The notes under the pieces: generated by a model
The model's database searches: none
Seen by the model: only the letters and a program-made list of their open reading frames with translations
Told to the model about the DNA's origin: nothing
Position numbers and translations under genes: made by a program
DNA from: Roseomonas haemaphysalidis
GTDB taxonomy: Bacteria; Pseudomonadota; Alphaproteobacteria; Acetobacterales; Acetobacteraceae
Direction: 5' to 3'
NCBI RefSeq assembly: GCF_017355405.1
Contig: NZ_CP061177.1
Span: forward strand, 1,967,001 to 2,031,000
Length of the DNA stretch: 64,000 nt
In this document: positions 9,644 to 19,469 of the stretch, one piece after another
Position numbering within the stretch: the stretch's first letter is position 1
Layout: the number at the start of each line of letters is the position of its first letter

Positions 9644-11692
9644 CTAGGCGGGCGCCACGGCGGTGATGGTCATGAAGTCGCTGCCGATCCGGCCCTCGGC
9701 CATCGCGCGGTCCTCGGCGGCGAACAGCCGCTCCAGCTCGGCCCGGTCGCCGGCATCGTCCGCGCGGAAGTTCTGCGCGATGTCGCCCAGCACCAGGTGC
9801 AGCAGCGCACCCCCCAGGCGGCGCTCCTCGATGACCGTGAAGTGCTCGCGCATCAGCGGCACGATGTCGGCGGCGCGGATCGCCTCGCTGGGATCGATCT
9901 CCAGCATCTGCTCGATCGTCGGACGGGTCAGCCGCCCCTTGGGGGTACCGTCCGGCAGCCGCCGCAGCCGCTCGGGCAGCGAATCCAGCAGCGCGTTGCC
10001 AAGTTCCAGCTGCACGTCGGTCCATTGAAAGCGGGTCGGGCCGACGAATTCGTGCAGGTGGAAGATGCCGCCGGGCTTCAGCGTTCGCGTCACCGCGGCG
10101 AACAGTTCCTCCAACCGGTCCACGTGATGGACCGAGGAATGCGCGAAAACCACATCGGCGCCGCCAGCGGGGAAGTCGGCGACCTCGAGATCCGCCACCT
10201 GGTACTCGACGCGGTCGGCGAGGCCAGCCTCCGCCGCCAGCCGGCGGGCTTCCAGAATGGCGCCGTCGGCGAGGTCGATGGCCTGCATGCGGGTCACCAG
10301 CCCGCGCGACAACAGGTCGCGTTCCAGCGCCCCGAAGCCGCAGCCGAGCGACAGCGCCTGGCCGATCGGCTGCGGCATGCCGCGCGTGGCCAGCAGCGAG
10401 ATCAGGTGGCCATAGGCGTCCTGGTCGTCGCGGCCGGTGGCCAGGCGGTTGACGCGGTCCCGCACCATCGGATGCGCCAGCCAGTACTGGCCCAGCACGG
10501 CCACGTCGCGCGCCGCCTCGGAGGACCAGACCTCGCTCACCCGGTCCCGGCGCGTGTCCCCGGCGCCGGTCGGCACCGGCGCGGCGGCGTCGGCCGCGGC
10601 CTGGCTGGGCCAGCGTGCTTCCGCCAGGCCGTGGGCGCGGAAATGCGCCAGCGCCGAACCCACGGTGCCGTCGGCCACCGCGCCGGCGACGTCGGGATAG
10701 GCGGACAGGTACCACGCGGCGTCGAAGCCCGGCTCGCTGTCCGGCTGTTCCGCCTCGTCCGTATCGGGGTGGATGACGGGCGGGGCGCAGCGCGCCTCGA
10801 ACCAGCCGGCGCCCGCCGGCTGACGCGGCTCCGGCGCCGCGCCGGAGCGGCCGGCGAGGGCGCCCAGCAGCGTGCCGAGCGGGGAGCGCGGCTTATCCGG
10901 CGCCAAGCGCAGCACCATCACGTCCTGGTGGTCGTCCCAGCCGCGATCGGCATAGGACACCAGCCGCAGCGGGCTGCCGTCCAGCGCCCGGGCCAGCCAG
11001 TCCCGGCTGATCAGCGAGATGCCGTAGCCCTGGCCGCCCGGATAGTCGCGGTAGCCGTAGCCGAGACGCTCATAATCCTCGACCACCGTGCGCGCCCGCC
11101 CGCGGCCCAGGCCGTAATCCCAGCTCCGCAGCCGCTGCTCGACGAACTCGCCATGCGACGACACGACCAGCACGGCGCCCGGCGCCATGTGACGCACCAT
11201 GCAGTCCAGCATCTGCCGCGCCATCAGCTCCGACAGGTGGGTCAGCAGCGAACCGATCCAGATCAGGTCGAAGCGCGCCCCCAGCTCCAGCGTCGGGAAA
11301 TGCCCGTCCGAGAACACGGCGCGGGCGCCGAAGCGGTCGGCCGTGAAGGCCACGCCGTCGTGGTCGATGTCGGAGCAGGTGATCTCGGCAGCCGGAAAGC
11401 GCGCCCGCAGCAGGCGCGTGACGCGGCCGTGGCCGCAGGGCAGGTCCAGGATGCGCCGGGGCGCCGGGCGGCCGGCCAGGGCACCCTCGATCGCCCGCAT
11501 CGCCGACAGGCCGACCGACAGATAGTGCTCGGTGCTGCCGTCGAACATGGTGTCGTTCGGCGCGATGTCCGTGACCATGGCGGGGAAGGGGAAGCCGGCG
11601 GGCGGCGTCAGGCTCGGCATGGCGGAACTCCACTTGCCCATCGGGCAGGTCGTCTGGTCGGAAGCGGCCGGGCGGCTGCCGGAGGCGGGCAT
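9644..11692 (-). CDS. two-domain SAM-dependent methyltransferase
   Basis: This 682-residue protein carries two class I methyltransferase domains. The first has its SAM loop at about 81-90 (ILDLPCGHGR) and the second at about 446-460 (LSLGCGFGALERDL), followed by VVFAHSSVHHVDRL. Between them, near 322-360, is a short motif of the kind WYLSAYPDVAGA then ALAHFRAHGL. I have seen this kind of motif in surface-polysaccharide proteins, and it may be a binding or linker module. A plausible role is methylation of sugars at the polymer end, which often caps O-antigens. The start at ATG 11692 has a strong purine-rich stretch (AGGGGGGAA) just upstream; ATGs at 11641 and 11620 are alternatives. It diverges from the large fusion gene. 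Confidence 0.8.
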   Translation of the reverse strand: MPASGSRPAASDQTTCPMGKWSSAMPSLTPPAGFPFPAMVTDIAPNDTMFDGSTEHYLSVGLSAMRAIEGALAGRPAPRRILDLPCGHGRVTRLLRARFPAAEITCSDIDHDGVAFTADRFGARAVFSDGHFPTLELGARFDLIWIGSLLTHLSELMARQMLDCMVRHMAPGAVLVVSSHGEFVEQRLRSWDYGLGRGRARTVVEDYERLGYGYRDYPGGQGYGISLISRDWLARALDGSPLRLVSYADRGWDDHQDVMVLRLAPDKPRSPLGTLLGALAGRSGAAPEPRQPAGAGWFEARCAPPVIHPDTDEAEQPDSEPGFDAAWYLSAYPDVAGAVADGTVGSALAHFRAHGLAEARWPSQAAADAAAPVPTGAGDTRRDRVSEVWSSEAARDVAVLGQYWLAHPMVRDRVNRLATGRDDQDAYGHLISLLATRGMPQPIGQALSLGCGFGALERDLLSRGLVTRMQAIDLADGAILEARRLAAEAGLADRVEYQVADLEVADFPAGGADVVFAHSSVHHVDRLEELFAAVTRTLKPGGIFHLHEFVGPTRFQWTDVQLELGNALLDSLPERLRRLPDGTPKGRLTRPTIEQMLEIDPSEAIRAADIVPLMREHFTVIEERRLGGALLHLVLGDIAQNFRADDAGDRAELERLFAAEDRAMAEGRIGSDFMTITAVAPA

Positions 11693-11873
11693 GAATTCCC
11701 CCCTGTGCAATCCTGTGGCGGTTCCTGTTGCCTGACAATGCAGGGCTTGAACAGCTGCCCGGGCGCGAAAACGGCCACGGTGGCGGGCCGCCCGCTGCCG
11801 CGGGGCGGTGACTCGCGCCGGGGTCGGTGATAGTGGACCCCATGGCCGGCTGCCCCCGGCAGGGGGCGACGTG

Positions 11874-14800
11874 ATGGGAGAAGACGCGCAGATGCAGGCT
11901 CGGACCGATGATCTCGCGCTCGGCGATGAGATGACCTGGGACCCGGTGCGCATCGTGCAGCCCGGGCCCTGGGCCGGCCACATCCCCTTTGCATTCTGGC
12001 TCGTGAAGGCGCTGCGGCCGGCGACGCTGGTGGAACTTGGCACGCATTCGGGAAATTCTTATTTCGCGCTGTGTCAGGCGATGAACGCCTTTTGCCCGGC
12101 GGGCCGCGCCTATGCGGTGGACACCTGGCAGGGCGACGAGCATGCCGGCCACTACGGCGAGGAGGTCTTCGCCGACGTCACGCGCTTCAATGCCTCGCAT
12201 TTCGGGCAGTTCTCCACGCTGATCCGCAGTACCTTCGACGAGGCCCGCCGCTATTTTCCCGAAGGCGACGCCACGGGCGGCATCGACCTGCTGCACATCG
12301 ACGGCCTGCACAGCTACGAGGCGGTGCGCCACGACTTCGAAACCTGGCGGGCCACGCTGTCGCGGCGCGGCGTGGTGTTGTTCCACGACACCAACGTGCG
12401 CGAGCGCGACTTTGGCGTGTGGCGGCTGTGGAACGACCTGCGCGCGCAGTTCCCGTCCTTCACCTTCGATCATTCCAACGGCCTGGGCGTGCTGGGCGTC
12501 GGGCCGGAGCAGGCGCCGGAGCTGCGGCGGTTGTTCGCGCTGGACACGGAGGCGGCGGCCGCCTTCCGCCGCGGCATCGCCGCGCGCGGCGTGGCGCTGC
12601 AGCGGCAAACCGAGATCCTGACGCTGCGCGACGTGATCGCGGACAAGGACCGCCACATCGGCGACCTGACGCAGCGCATCCAGGGCATGGACGCGGTGGC
12701 CCCCGTGGTGGACCAGGGCGCCGCGGCCGATGCGCTGCGCGACGCCGCCTGGCAGCGCGAGCTGGTGGCGCAGCAGCGCGAGGAGATCGCGGCCAAGGAC
12801 GCCATGCTGCGCTATGTGGGCGATGCCGCCGCGGCCAGCGCCGCCGCGCTGGCGGTGCGCGACCGCGCCATCCTGCGGCGCGACGAGGTGGTGATGCGCC
12901 TGGCCGCCGAGCTGCAGCAGCAGCGCGCGGCGCAGGAGCAGGAACGGCACGCGCTGTCGCAACGCGACCGGCAGGAGCGCGACGACCTGGCGCATGCGGT
13001 GCAGCTCGCGCAGGCCGAGGCGCAGCGGGCGCAGCACAACGTGCAGGCGGTGATCCAGCAGTATGTCGGCTCCACCTCCTGGAAGGTGACGCGGCCGATG
13101 CGGGTGGCCGTGCGGCTGCTGCGCGGCGGCGGGCTGCGGCCGGCCGCGCCGCCGCCAATGGCGTTGCCCGCGCCGGCCGCGCCGGCAGCGCCAGCCCCGC
13201 AGGAGCCGCCGGCCGAGGACGCGCCTTCCGCCGTGCAGCAGGCCAAGGCGGCATTGCGCGCGACGCTGTCCGCCCGGCTGGACGCCTTTCTGGCCAGCAG
13301 CGCCACGCTGCGCCTGCCGCCCGCCGAGGCGCCCGATGTCAGCATCGTGCTGGTGCTGTTCAACCAGGCGGAGCTGACCTTCGGCTGCCTGGGCTCGATC
13401 CTGGAAACGCTGGCGGATGGCCGGCTGAGCGCGGAGCTGCTGATCCTCGACAACGGCTCGACCGACCGCACGGCCGAGCTGCTGGAGCGGATCGAGGGCG
13501 CCACCATCCTGCGCGAAGGCGTGAACCTGCACTTCCTGAAGGGCGTCAACCACGCCGCCAGGCAGGCGCGCGGCCGCACCCTGCTGCTGCTGAACAACGA
13601 CGCCCAGCTGCTGCCCGGCGCGGTGGCCAGCGCGCTGCGGACGCTGGATTCCGCGGCCGATATCGGCGCCGTCGGCGGCCGCATCATCCTGCCGGACGGC
13701 ACATTGCAGGAAGCGGGCTCCATCGTCTGGAGCAACGGCGCGGCCTCGGGCTACGGCCGCGGGCAGGACCCGAACGACGCCGACTTCATGTTCCAGCGCG
13801 ACGTCGACTTCTGTTCCGGCGCCTTTCTCCTGACACCCATGGACACCTGGCGTGAGATGGGCGGCTTCGACGAGCGCTACGCGCCCGCCTATTATGAGGA
13901 AACCGATTACTGCCTGCGGCTGTGGGAGCGCGGGCTGCGGGTGGTGTACGACCCCGATGTCGCGATCCTGCACTACGAGTTCGGCAGCGCCGCCAGCTCG
14001 GAGCAGGCGCTGGCGCTGCAGGCCACCAACCACCGCATCTTCATGCAGCAGCATCGCGACTGGCTGGACGGGCAGTTTCCGCTGGACCCGATGAACGCCA
14101 TCGCCGCCCGCACCGCGCGCTCCGCCCGCCCCCGCGTGCTGGTGGTCGAGGACCGGGTGCCGAAGGTGGAGCTGGGTGCCGGCTACCCGCGCTCCAACCG
14201 CCTGCTGCACGAGCTGGTGGAGGCGGGCGCCGAGGTGGCGCTGTTTCCGATCCACCGCTTCGCCGAAACCTGGCAGGGCGTGCGCCGCGCGCTGGACAAG
14301 CGGATTGAGGTGCTGATCAACGCCGAGGGCTCGCAGCTGCGGGCCTACCTGAATGCGCGGCGCGGGCATTTCGACGCGATCATCGTGTGCCGCCCGCCGA
14401 ACATGGCGCTGTTCGAAGAAGCGATGGGCCATGAGCGCGCCCTGACCGGCGACGCCGTGATCATCTACGACGCCGAGGCGCTGTTCGTGACGCGCGACCT
14501 GCAGAAGCGCGCGGCCGAGGGCGTGCCGGCCACCGACCTCGAGCGGCACGAGATGGTGGCCAGCGAGGTGGCGCTGACCCGGCTGGCGGATTCCGTGCTG
14601 TCCGTCTCGACCGCCGAGCAGCGGACCCTGGAAGCCTATGGCGCCAAGCAGGTGCGCCTGCTGACCCATGCGATCGAGGACCCGCCGCTGGATACCGGCT
14701 TCGGGCAGCGGGACCGCATCGTGTTTCTTGGCGCCATCGGGGCCGACGACGCGCCCAACGCGGACGCGGTGCGCTGGTTCGCGCAGGACGTGCTGCCGAA

Positions 14801-16280
14801 GCTGCGGCGCAGCCTGGGCCAGGACATCCCGCTCACCGTCGTCGGGTTGAACAAGGCGCCCAGCGTGCAGGCGCTGGAAGGCAGCGCGATCGATTCCCGT
14901 GGCATCGTCGACGACCTGCATGCCGGGCTCGCGGATGCGCGTATCATGGTGGTGCCGAGCCGCCTCGGCGCCGGCATTCCGCTGAAGGCCTATCAGGCGG
15001 CGATGCTGGGCATCCCGATGGTGGTGACGCCGCTGATCGCCAGCCAGCTGGGCTGGCAGGACGGGCGGGAACTACTGGTGGCCGAGGATGCCGCCGGCTT
15101 CGCCGCCGCCTGTGCGCGGCTTTACGAGGACCAGACGCTGTGGGAGGAGATCCGCATCACCGCGCTGGCGCGGGCGCGGCGTGAATGCGCGCCAGAGGCC
15201 TTCGCGGACCGGGTGCGGGAGATCCTCCAATCCATCCCGGTGTCGCGCCGCCGCCCGCCCGGGCTGCCGGCGCCGCTGCCGCCGAAGCCACCGGTCCCGG
15301 CGGCCGAGGGCATCAACACCAGCCGCCCGATCGAGGTGGATTTCAGCCTGGCGCTGCCCTTCGGCTTCGTGCCCCTGCGCGCCCCGGCGCCACGCGTGGC
15401 GGTGATCTGCCACCTGTTCCATCCGGAGATCGCCGCCGAGGTGCGCTTCTACCTGCGCAACCTGCCGGTGCCGGCCAACCTGTTCCTGTCCACCGACACG
15501 GAAGCCAAGGCCGCCTTGATCCGTGCGGTCTTCGCGGACTGGGACAGCGGCGAGGTGACGGTGCGGGTGACGCCCAACCGTGGCCGCGACATTGCGCCCA
15601 AGCTGGTCGGCTTCGCCGATGCCCATGCCGGGCATGACCTGGTGCTGCACCTGCATTCCAAGAAGTCCGACCACGCGGACTTCCTGGCCCCCTGGCGTGG
15701 CTTTCTCTACGAGAACCTGCTGGGCTCGCCGGCCGTGGTGGCCTCGATCCTTGATGCCTTCGCGCGGTTGCCGACGCTGGGCATGGTGGCGCCGCAGCAC
15801 TTCGAGGGCATCCGCCGCTGGATCGGCTGGAACGGCAACTTCCCGGTGGCCCGGGAGCTGGCGCAGCGCATGGGCTTGCAGATCTCCCCGGTGCGGGCGC
15901 TGGACTTTCCATCCGGCTCAATGTTCTGGGCGCGGCCGGCGGCGCTGCAGCCGCTGCTTGACCTCCAGCTGTCGTTCGAGGACTTCCCCGAGGAAAGCGC
16001 GCAGCTGGACCACACGCCGGCGCATGCGATCGAGCGACTGTATTTCCTGGCCTGCGAGCGCAGCGGCCATGCCTGGCTGAAGGTGGCGCAGCGCGCCCTT
16101 TACGCGCAGACCGGCACCATCACCACGGTGAACAGCCCGGCGGAGCTGGAACGCTTTCTGGGCGAGCGGGGCGTGGCGCTGAGCGGCCCGGTGATGCTGC
16201 CGACGCGCGACGAGCCGGCGCCGATGGTGACCAGGGTGCCGCCGGGCCTGGCGCGGCGCCTGGCGCAGCGGGCCTTCTGA
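11874..16280 (+). CDS. giant methyltransferase-GT2-GT4-RgpF polysaccharide assembly protein
   Basis: This 1,468-residue protein fuses several activities. Residues about 30-200 are a class I methyltransferase (VELGTHSGNS at 53-62, IDLLHIDGLHSY at 137-148, GVVLFHDT at 166-173). About 242-400 is a charged coiled coil. About 489-720 is a GT2 domain with VSIVLVLFN, ILDNGST at 524 and LLLNNDA near 573. About 754-1110 is a GT4-like domain. About 1174-1465 is an RgpF-type rhamnan synthesis domain (VICHLFHPE, PNRGRDIAPKL, LHLHSKKSDH). RgpF-type proteins add rhamnose units, which fits the rfb genes just upstream. I infer a multi-step assembly enzyme building and methylating a rhamnose-rich glycan. ATG 11874 follows AGGGGG; ATG 11892 follows GGGAGAAG and is an alternative start. 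Confidence 0.87.
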   Translation: MGEDAQMQARTDDLALGDEMTWDPVRIVQPGPWAGHIPFAFWLVKALRPATLVELGTHSGNSYFALCQAMNAFCPAGRAYAVDTWQGDEHAGHYGEEVFADVTRFNASHFGQFSTLIRSTFDEARRYFPEGDATGGIDLLHIDGLHSYEAVRHDFETWRATLSRRGVVLFHDTNVRERDFGVWRLWNDLRAQFPSFTFDHSNGLGVLGVGPEQAPELRRLFALDTEAAAAFRRGIAARGVALQRQTEILTLRDVIADKDRHIGDLTQRIQGMDAVAPVVDQGAAADALRDAAWQRELVAQQREEIAAKDAMLRYVGDAAAASAAALAVRDRAILRRDEVVMRLAAELQQQRAAQEQERHALSQRDRQERDDLAHAVQLAQAEAQRAQHNVQAVIQQYVGSTSWKVTRPMRVAVRLLRGGGLRPAAPPPMALPAPAAPAAPAPQEPPAEDAPSAVQQAKAALRATLSARLDAFLASSATLRLPPAEAPDVSIVLVLFNQAELTFGCLGSILETLADGRLSAELLILDNGSTDRTAELLERIEGATILREGVNLHFLKGVNHAARQARGRTLLLLNNDAQLLPGAVASALRTLDSAADIGAVGGRIILPDGTLQEAGSIVWSNGAASGYGRGQDPNDADFMFQRDVDFCSGAFLLTPMDTWREMGGFDERYAPAYYEETDYCLRLWERGLRVVYDPDVAILHYEFGSAASSEQALALQATNHRIFMQQHRDWLDGQFPLDPMNAIAARTARSARPRVLVVEDRVPKVELGAGYPRSNRLLHELVEAGAEVALFPIHRFAETWQGVRRALDKRIEVLINAEGSQLRAYLNARRGHFDAIIVCRPPNMALFEEAMGHERALTGDAVIIYDAEALFVTRDLQKRAAEGVPATDLERHEMVASEVALTRLADSVLSVSTAEQRTLEAYGAKQVRLLTHAIEDPPLDTGFGQRDRIVFLGAIGADDAPNADAVRWFAQDVLPKLRRSLGQDIPLTVVGLNKAPSVQALEGSAIDSRGIVDDLHAGLADARIMVVPSRLGAGIPLKAYQAAMLGIPMVVTPLIASQLGWQDGRELLVAEDAAGFAAACARLYEDQTLWEEIRITALARARRECAPEAFADRVREILQSIPVSRRRPPGLPAPLPPKPPVPAAEGINTSRPIEVDFSLALPFGFVPLRAPAPRVAVICHLFHPEIAAEVRFYLRNLPVPANLFLSTDTEAKAALIRAVFADWDSGEVTVRVTPNRGRDIAPKLVGFADAHAGHDLVLHLHSKKSDHADFLAPWRGFLYENLLGSPAVVASILDAFARLPTLGMVAPQHFEGIRRWIGWNGNFPVARELAQRMGLQISPVRALDFPSGSMFWARPAALQPLLDLQLSFEDFPEESAQLDHTPAHAIERLYFLACERSGHAWLKVAQRALYAQTGTITTVNSPAELERFLGERGVALSGPVMLPTRDEPAPMVTRVPPGLARRLAQRAF

Positions 16281-16282
16281 GC

Positions 16283-17239
16283 ATGTTCGGCCTGTTCCGC
16301 CGCAAGCCCGCGCCGCCACGCAGCGCGGGCGCCGCCCGCGTGTCCGTGGTGGTGCCGCTGTACAACCATGCCGGATACATCACCCCCGCCATCGAAAGCG
16401 TGCTGGCGCAGGGCGAGGTGGTGCGCGAGGTGGTGGTGATCGACGACGGCTCGACCGACGATTCCGCCGAGGTGATGCGCCTGCTGGCGGCGCGCGACAC
16501 GCGCATCCGCTTTCGCGGCCAGCCCAACCAGGGGGCGCATGCGACCATCAACGCCGGCATCGGCGAATGCGGCGGCGAGTTCGTGGCGATCCTGAATTCC
16601 GACGACGCCTGGCTGCCAGGGCGGCTGGACGCGCTGGCGCTGCTGCTGGACGCGCAGCCGGACGCCGACCTCGCGGCCTCCGCCATCAGCTTCATGGATG
16701 GCAAGGGCGAGGCCATCGCGAACCCCTGGTATGACGAGGCGATGGGCTTTCTGCGCGCCGGGGCTGATACCGGCACCGCGCTGGTCAACGCGAACTTCCT
16801 GATGACCACCTCGAACTTCCTGTTCCGGCGCGACCTGGTCGGGCGCATCGGCGGCTTCGCCGCGCTGCGCTACACGCATGACCTGGACTTCGCGCTGCGC
16901 GCCCTGGCGCTGGGCCACCGGCTGGCGCTGAGCGACGAGGTGTTGCTGCGCTACCGCCTGCACGGCAGCAACACCATTTCCGAGGATCACCGCAAGGTGC
17001 GCCTGGAATGGGCCGCCTGCGCCAGCGCCTACCTGACCCTGTTGTGGGACCGGCCTGGCACGCCGGAGCCCGACTGGCAGGCGGCAGGCGCCGTGCAGGC
17101 GGTGCTGCAGCGGCATGAGCTGGCGCGTGCCGCGGGCCCCTGCATGGCCTATCTGCGCCGCCACGGCGGCGGCCGGCTGGACAGCGGGCCGCTGCTGCAG
17201 GACGCCGCCTTCCGCGCCCGCATGCTGGAGTGGGTGTGA
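16283..17239 (+). CDS. GT2 glycosyltransferase
   Basis: The 318-residue protein is a GT-A fold family 2 transferase. It starts with VSVVVPLYNHAGYITPAIESVL, has VVIDDGSTDD at about 51-60 and the metal-binding SDD at 106-108 (AILNSDDAWLPGRL). The C-terminal part shows the expected GGF-type acceptor segment (GRIGGFAALRYTHDLDFALR). It starts two bases after the giant fusion gene ends, and its stop shares a base with the start of the next gene. A role in adding a sugar to the surface polymer is inferred from context. Confidence 0.88.
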   Translation: MFGLFRRKPAPPRSAGAARVSVVVPLYNHAGYITPAIESVLAQGEVVREVVVIDDGSTDDSAEVMRLLAARDTRIRFRGQPNQGAHATINAGIGECGGEFVAILNSDDAWLPGRLDALALLLDAQPDADLAASAISFMDGKGEAIANPWYDEAMGFLRAGADTGTALVNANFLMTTSNFLFRRDLVGRIGGFAALRYTHDLDFALRALALGHRLALSDEVLLRYRLHGSNTISEDHRKVRLEWAACASAYLTLLWDRPGTPEPDWQAAGAVQAVLQRHELARAAGPCMAYLRRHGGGRLDSGPLLQDAAFRARMLEWV

Positions 17240-18516
17240 TGCGCGTGTTGTTTCTGAGCAACCTGTACCCGCCCAACGTCGTCGGCGGCTACGAGCGGCT
17301 GTGCCACGAGGTGGCGACCGAGTTCGCGGCCCGCGGGCACGCGGTCACGGTGCTGACCAGCACCTATGGGGGGCGTGAAGCCAGCTATCCCGGGCAGCGC
17401 GTGATCCGCGAATGGGAGCTGCTGGCGGGTGCCGACATCTACAGCCCGTTCCCGGGCGATGCCGCGGCGCGCGCGGCGGCCAACAGCCGCAACCTGGCCA
17501 CGCTGCACCGCGTGCTGGACGACGTGCGGCCGGACGTGATCTTCGCCTGGAACCTGTTCTTTCTGGATGGCTCGATCCTGGCGGCGCTGGAAGCCAGCCG
17601 CTACCGCTCGGTGGTGATGCTGACCGACAACTGGCTGCTGGTGATGCGCAACCCGGAATTCGTCAGCGGCTTTTTCCGCGACGTGGTGCACGGCACCGGC
17701 AGCTTCCTGCCGCCGCCCGCGCCGCCGGCGTGGCGCGCGCTGGCGGGGCGGCTGAAGCGCCGGCTGCAGCGCCTGCTCGGCCGCACGCCGCCACGGCGGC
17801 TGGAGGCGGTGTTCGGCGCGCGCTTCATGCGCGACTTCTACGCGGCCGGCGGCGCGCGCTTCCGCCATCACCGCGTGATCCACAACGGCGTGCGGCAGGC
17901 GCCGCGCGGCGGCCTGCCGGCGCCGGACCGCGGTGCGCTGGTGCGCCCCGGCACGCTGCGCCTGTTGTTCGCCGGCCGGCTGGTGGACCTGAAGGGCGCC
18001 GATACCGCCGTGCGCGCCCTGGCCTTGCTGGACGCCCGGGCGCTGGGCCTGGACCGCGTCACGCTGACCATCCTGGGCGACGGACAGGACGCCGCCTATC
18101 TGCGGCGCTTCGAGGACGCGGTGGCCGAAAGCGGCCGCGCCGAGGACATCGAACGCCGGGAGGTCGTGCCGGAGGCCGAGCTTCCGGCCTTGTTCGACGC
18201 GCATGACATCTACCTGTTTCCCTCGCTCTACGAGCCCTTCTCGCTGACCCTGATCCATGCGCTGGCCTGCGGCATCCCAACGATCGCCTCCGATGTCGGC
18301 GGCAACACCGAGATTGTCGAGCATGGCCGGACCGGCCTGCTGTTCCGCAAGGGTGACGCGGCCGAGCTGGCCGCCGCCATCGCCCGGCTGGCGCGCGACC
18401 CGGCGCTGCGCGCGCGGATCGCCGCCGAAGGCCAGCGGGCGGGCGGGCGGTTCACCTTCGAGCGCATGGCCGGCGAGATGGAGCGTTTCCTGCTGACGGA
18501 TACGGACCGGGCGTGA
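17239..18516 (+). CDS. GT4 glycosyltransferase
   Basis: The 425-residue protein has a clear GT4 architecture: FLSNLYPPNVVGGYERLCHEV at the N-terminus, RLVDLKGADTAVRAL at the start of the second lobe, then FPSLYEPFSLTLIHALACGIPTIASDVGG with the E-x7-H/E donor-site pattern, and GRTGLLF. ATG 17239 is preferred over the in-frame ATG at 17230 because it gives the conserved MRVLFLSN start and shares its A with the previous gene's TGA. It overlaps the following epimerase by four bases (GTGA), so four genes here form a tightly coupled run. Confidence 0.9.
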   Translation: MRVLFLSNLYPPNVVGGYERLCHEVATEFAARGHAVTVLTSTYGGREASYPGQRVIREWELLAGADIYSPFPGDAAARAAANSRNLATLHRVLDDVRPDVIFAWNLFFLDGSILAALEASRYRSVVMLTDNWLLVMRNPEFVSGFFRDVVHGTGSFLPPPAPPAWRALAGRLKRRLQRLLGRTPPRRLEAVFGARFMRDFYAAGGARFRHHRVIHNGVRQAPRGGLPAPDRGALVRPGTLRLLFAGRLVDLKGADTAVRALALLDARALGLDRVTLTILGDGQDAAYLRRFEDAVAESGRAEDIERREVVPEAELPALFDAHDIYLFPSLYEPFSLTLIHALACGIPTIASDVGGNTEIVEHGRTGLLFRKGDAAELAAAIARLARDPALRARIAAEGQRAGGRFTFERMAGEMERFLLTDTDRA

Positions 18517-19469
18517 GCGCGCTCCTGTCCGGCGTGCCGTGCCTGGTGCTGGGCGCAGGCGGCTTTATCGGCACCAACCTGTGCCGCGCGCTGGCGGCGG
18601 CGGGCGCCGTGGTGCAGGGTTTCGGCCACGCCCCGGCCTTTCCCGGCGCGTTGCCGGCGATGCGCTGGTCCACGGCCGGCATGGACGACCTGCCCGCCCT
18701 GGCACGGGCGCTGCACGGCACGGAGGTGGTGTTCCACCTGCTGGGCGGCAGCGTGCCGGCGGCGGCGGAGCGCGACCCGGTGGACGACTTGCGGCAGAAT
18801 GCCGCCGGCGCCATCGAGGTGTTCCGCCTGTGCCGCGAGGCGGGCGTGCGGCGCATCGTGTTTCTGTCCTCGGGCGGCACCGTCTACGGCATCCCGCGCA
18901 AGCTGCCGCTGGCCGAGGACCATCCGACGGACCCCATCTCCGTTTACGGCATCCACAAGCTCTTGGCCGAGAAGCACCTGGGGCTGGAAGCGCACCGGCA
19001 GGGGCTGGAGGCCGTGGTGCTGCGCGCCGCCAATCCCTACGGGCCGTTTCAGCGGCCGGACCGGGGGCAGGGGGTCGTGGCCTCGTTGATCGCGCGGCGC
19101 CAGGCCGGGCTGCCGGTGGAGATCTGGGGCGATGGCCGCGTGGTGCGTGACTTCCTGCACGTGCAGGACCTGGCGGAGGCGATGCTGGCCGCCGCTGGCG
19201 CCGCGGCGCCGGCCCGGGTGATGAATGTCGGCTCCGGCACCGGCCGGTCGTTGCTGCAGGTGGTGCGGGATGTGGACGCCGTGCTGGGGCTGCATGATGC
19301 CCCCGTGTTGCACCGCCCGGCCCGCGCCGCGGACGTACCGGTGAACGTGCTGGACATCACCCTCATCGGGCGAGAGCTCGGCTGGGCGCCGCGTACCGAC
19401 TGGCTGGAAGGACTGCGCGGTACCGCCGCGTGGCTGGCCGGCCGGCAGCCGGCGGTGGCCGGCGCATGA
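18513..19469 (+). CDS. NAD-dependent sugar epimerase/dehydratase (extended SDR)
   Basis: The 318-residue protein starts at GTG 18513, overlapping the upstream stop. It carries the Rossmann motif LGAGGFIGTN (13-22), S120 in FLSSGGTVYG, the catalytic pair Y145-x3-K149 in SVYGIHK, and RAANPYGP, which together resemble UDP-glucose 4-epimerase-like enzymes. It probably epimerises or dehydrates a nucleotide sugar for the same polymer; the exact substrate cannot be told from sequence. It ends in an ATGA overlap with the next glycosyltransferase. Confidence 0.86.
   Translation: MSALLSGVPCLVLGAGGFIGTNLCRALAAAGAVVQGFGHAPAFPGALPAMRWSTAGMDDLPALARALHGTEVVFHLLGGSVPAAAERDPVDDLRQNAAGAIEVFRLCREAGVRRIVFLSSGGTVYGIPRKLPLAEDHPTDPISVYGIHKLLAEKHLGLEAHRQGLEAVVLRAANPYGPFQRPDRGQGVVASLIARRQAGLPVEIWGDGRVVRDFLHVQDLAEAMLAAAGAAAPARVMNVGSGTGRSLLQVVRDVDAVLGLHDAPVLHRPARAADVPVNVLDITLIGRELGWAPRTDWLEGLRGTAAWLAGRQPAVAGA

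Noticed and set aside
11070..14921. A 1,283-residue minus-strand open frame
   Set aside because: It is antisense to the methyltransferase-GT2-GT4-RgpF gene, has composition typical of a shadow frame and no recognisable motifs.
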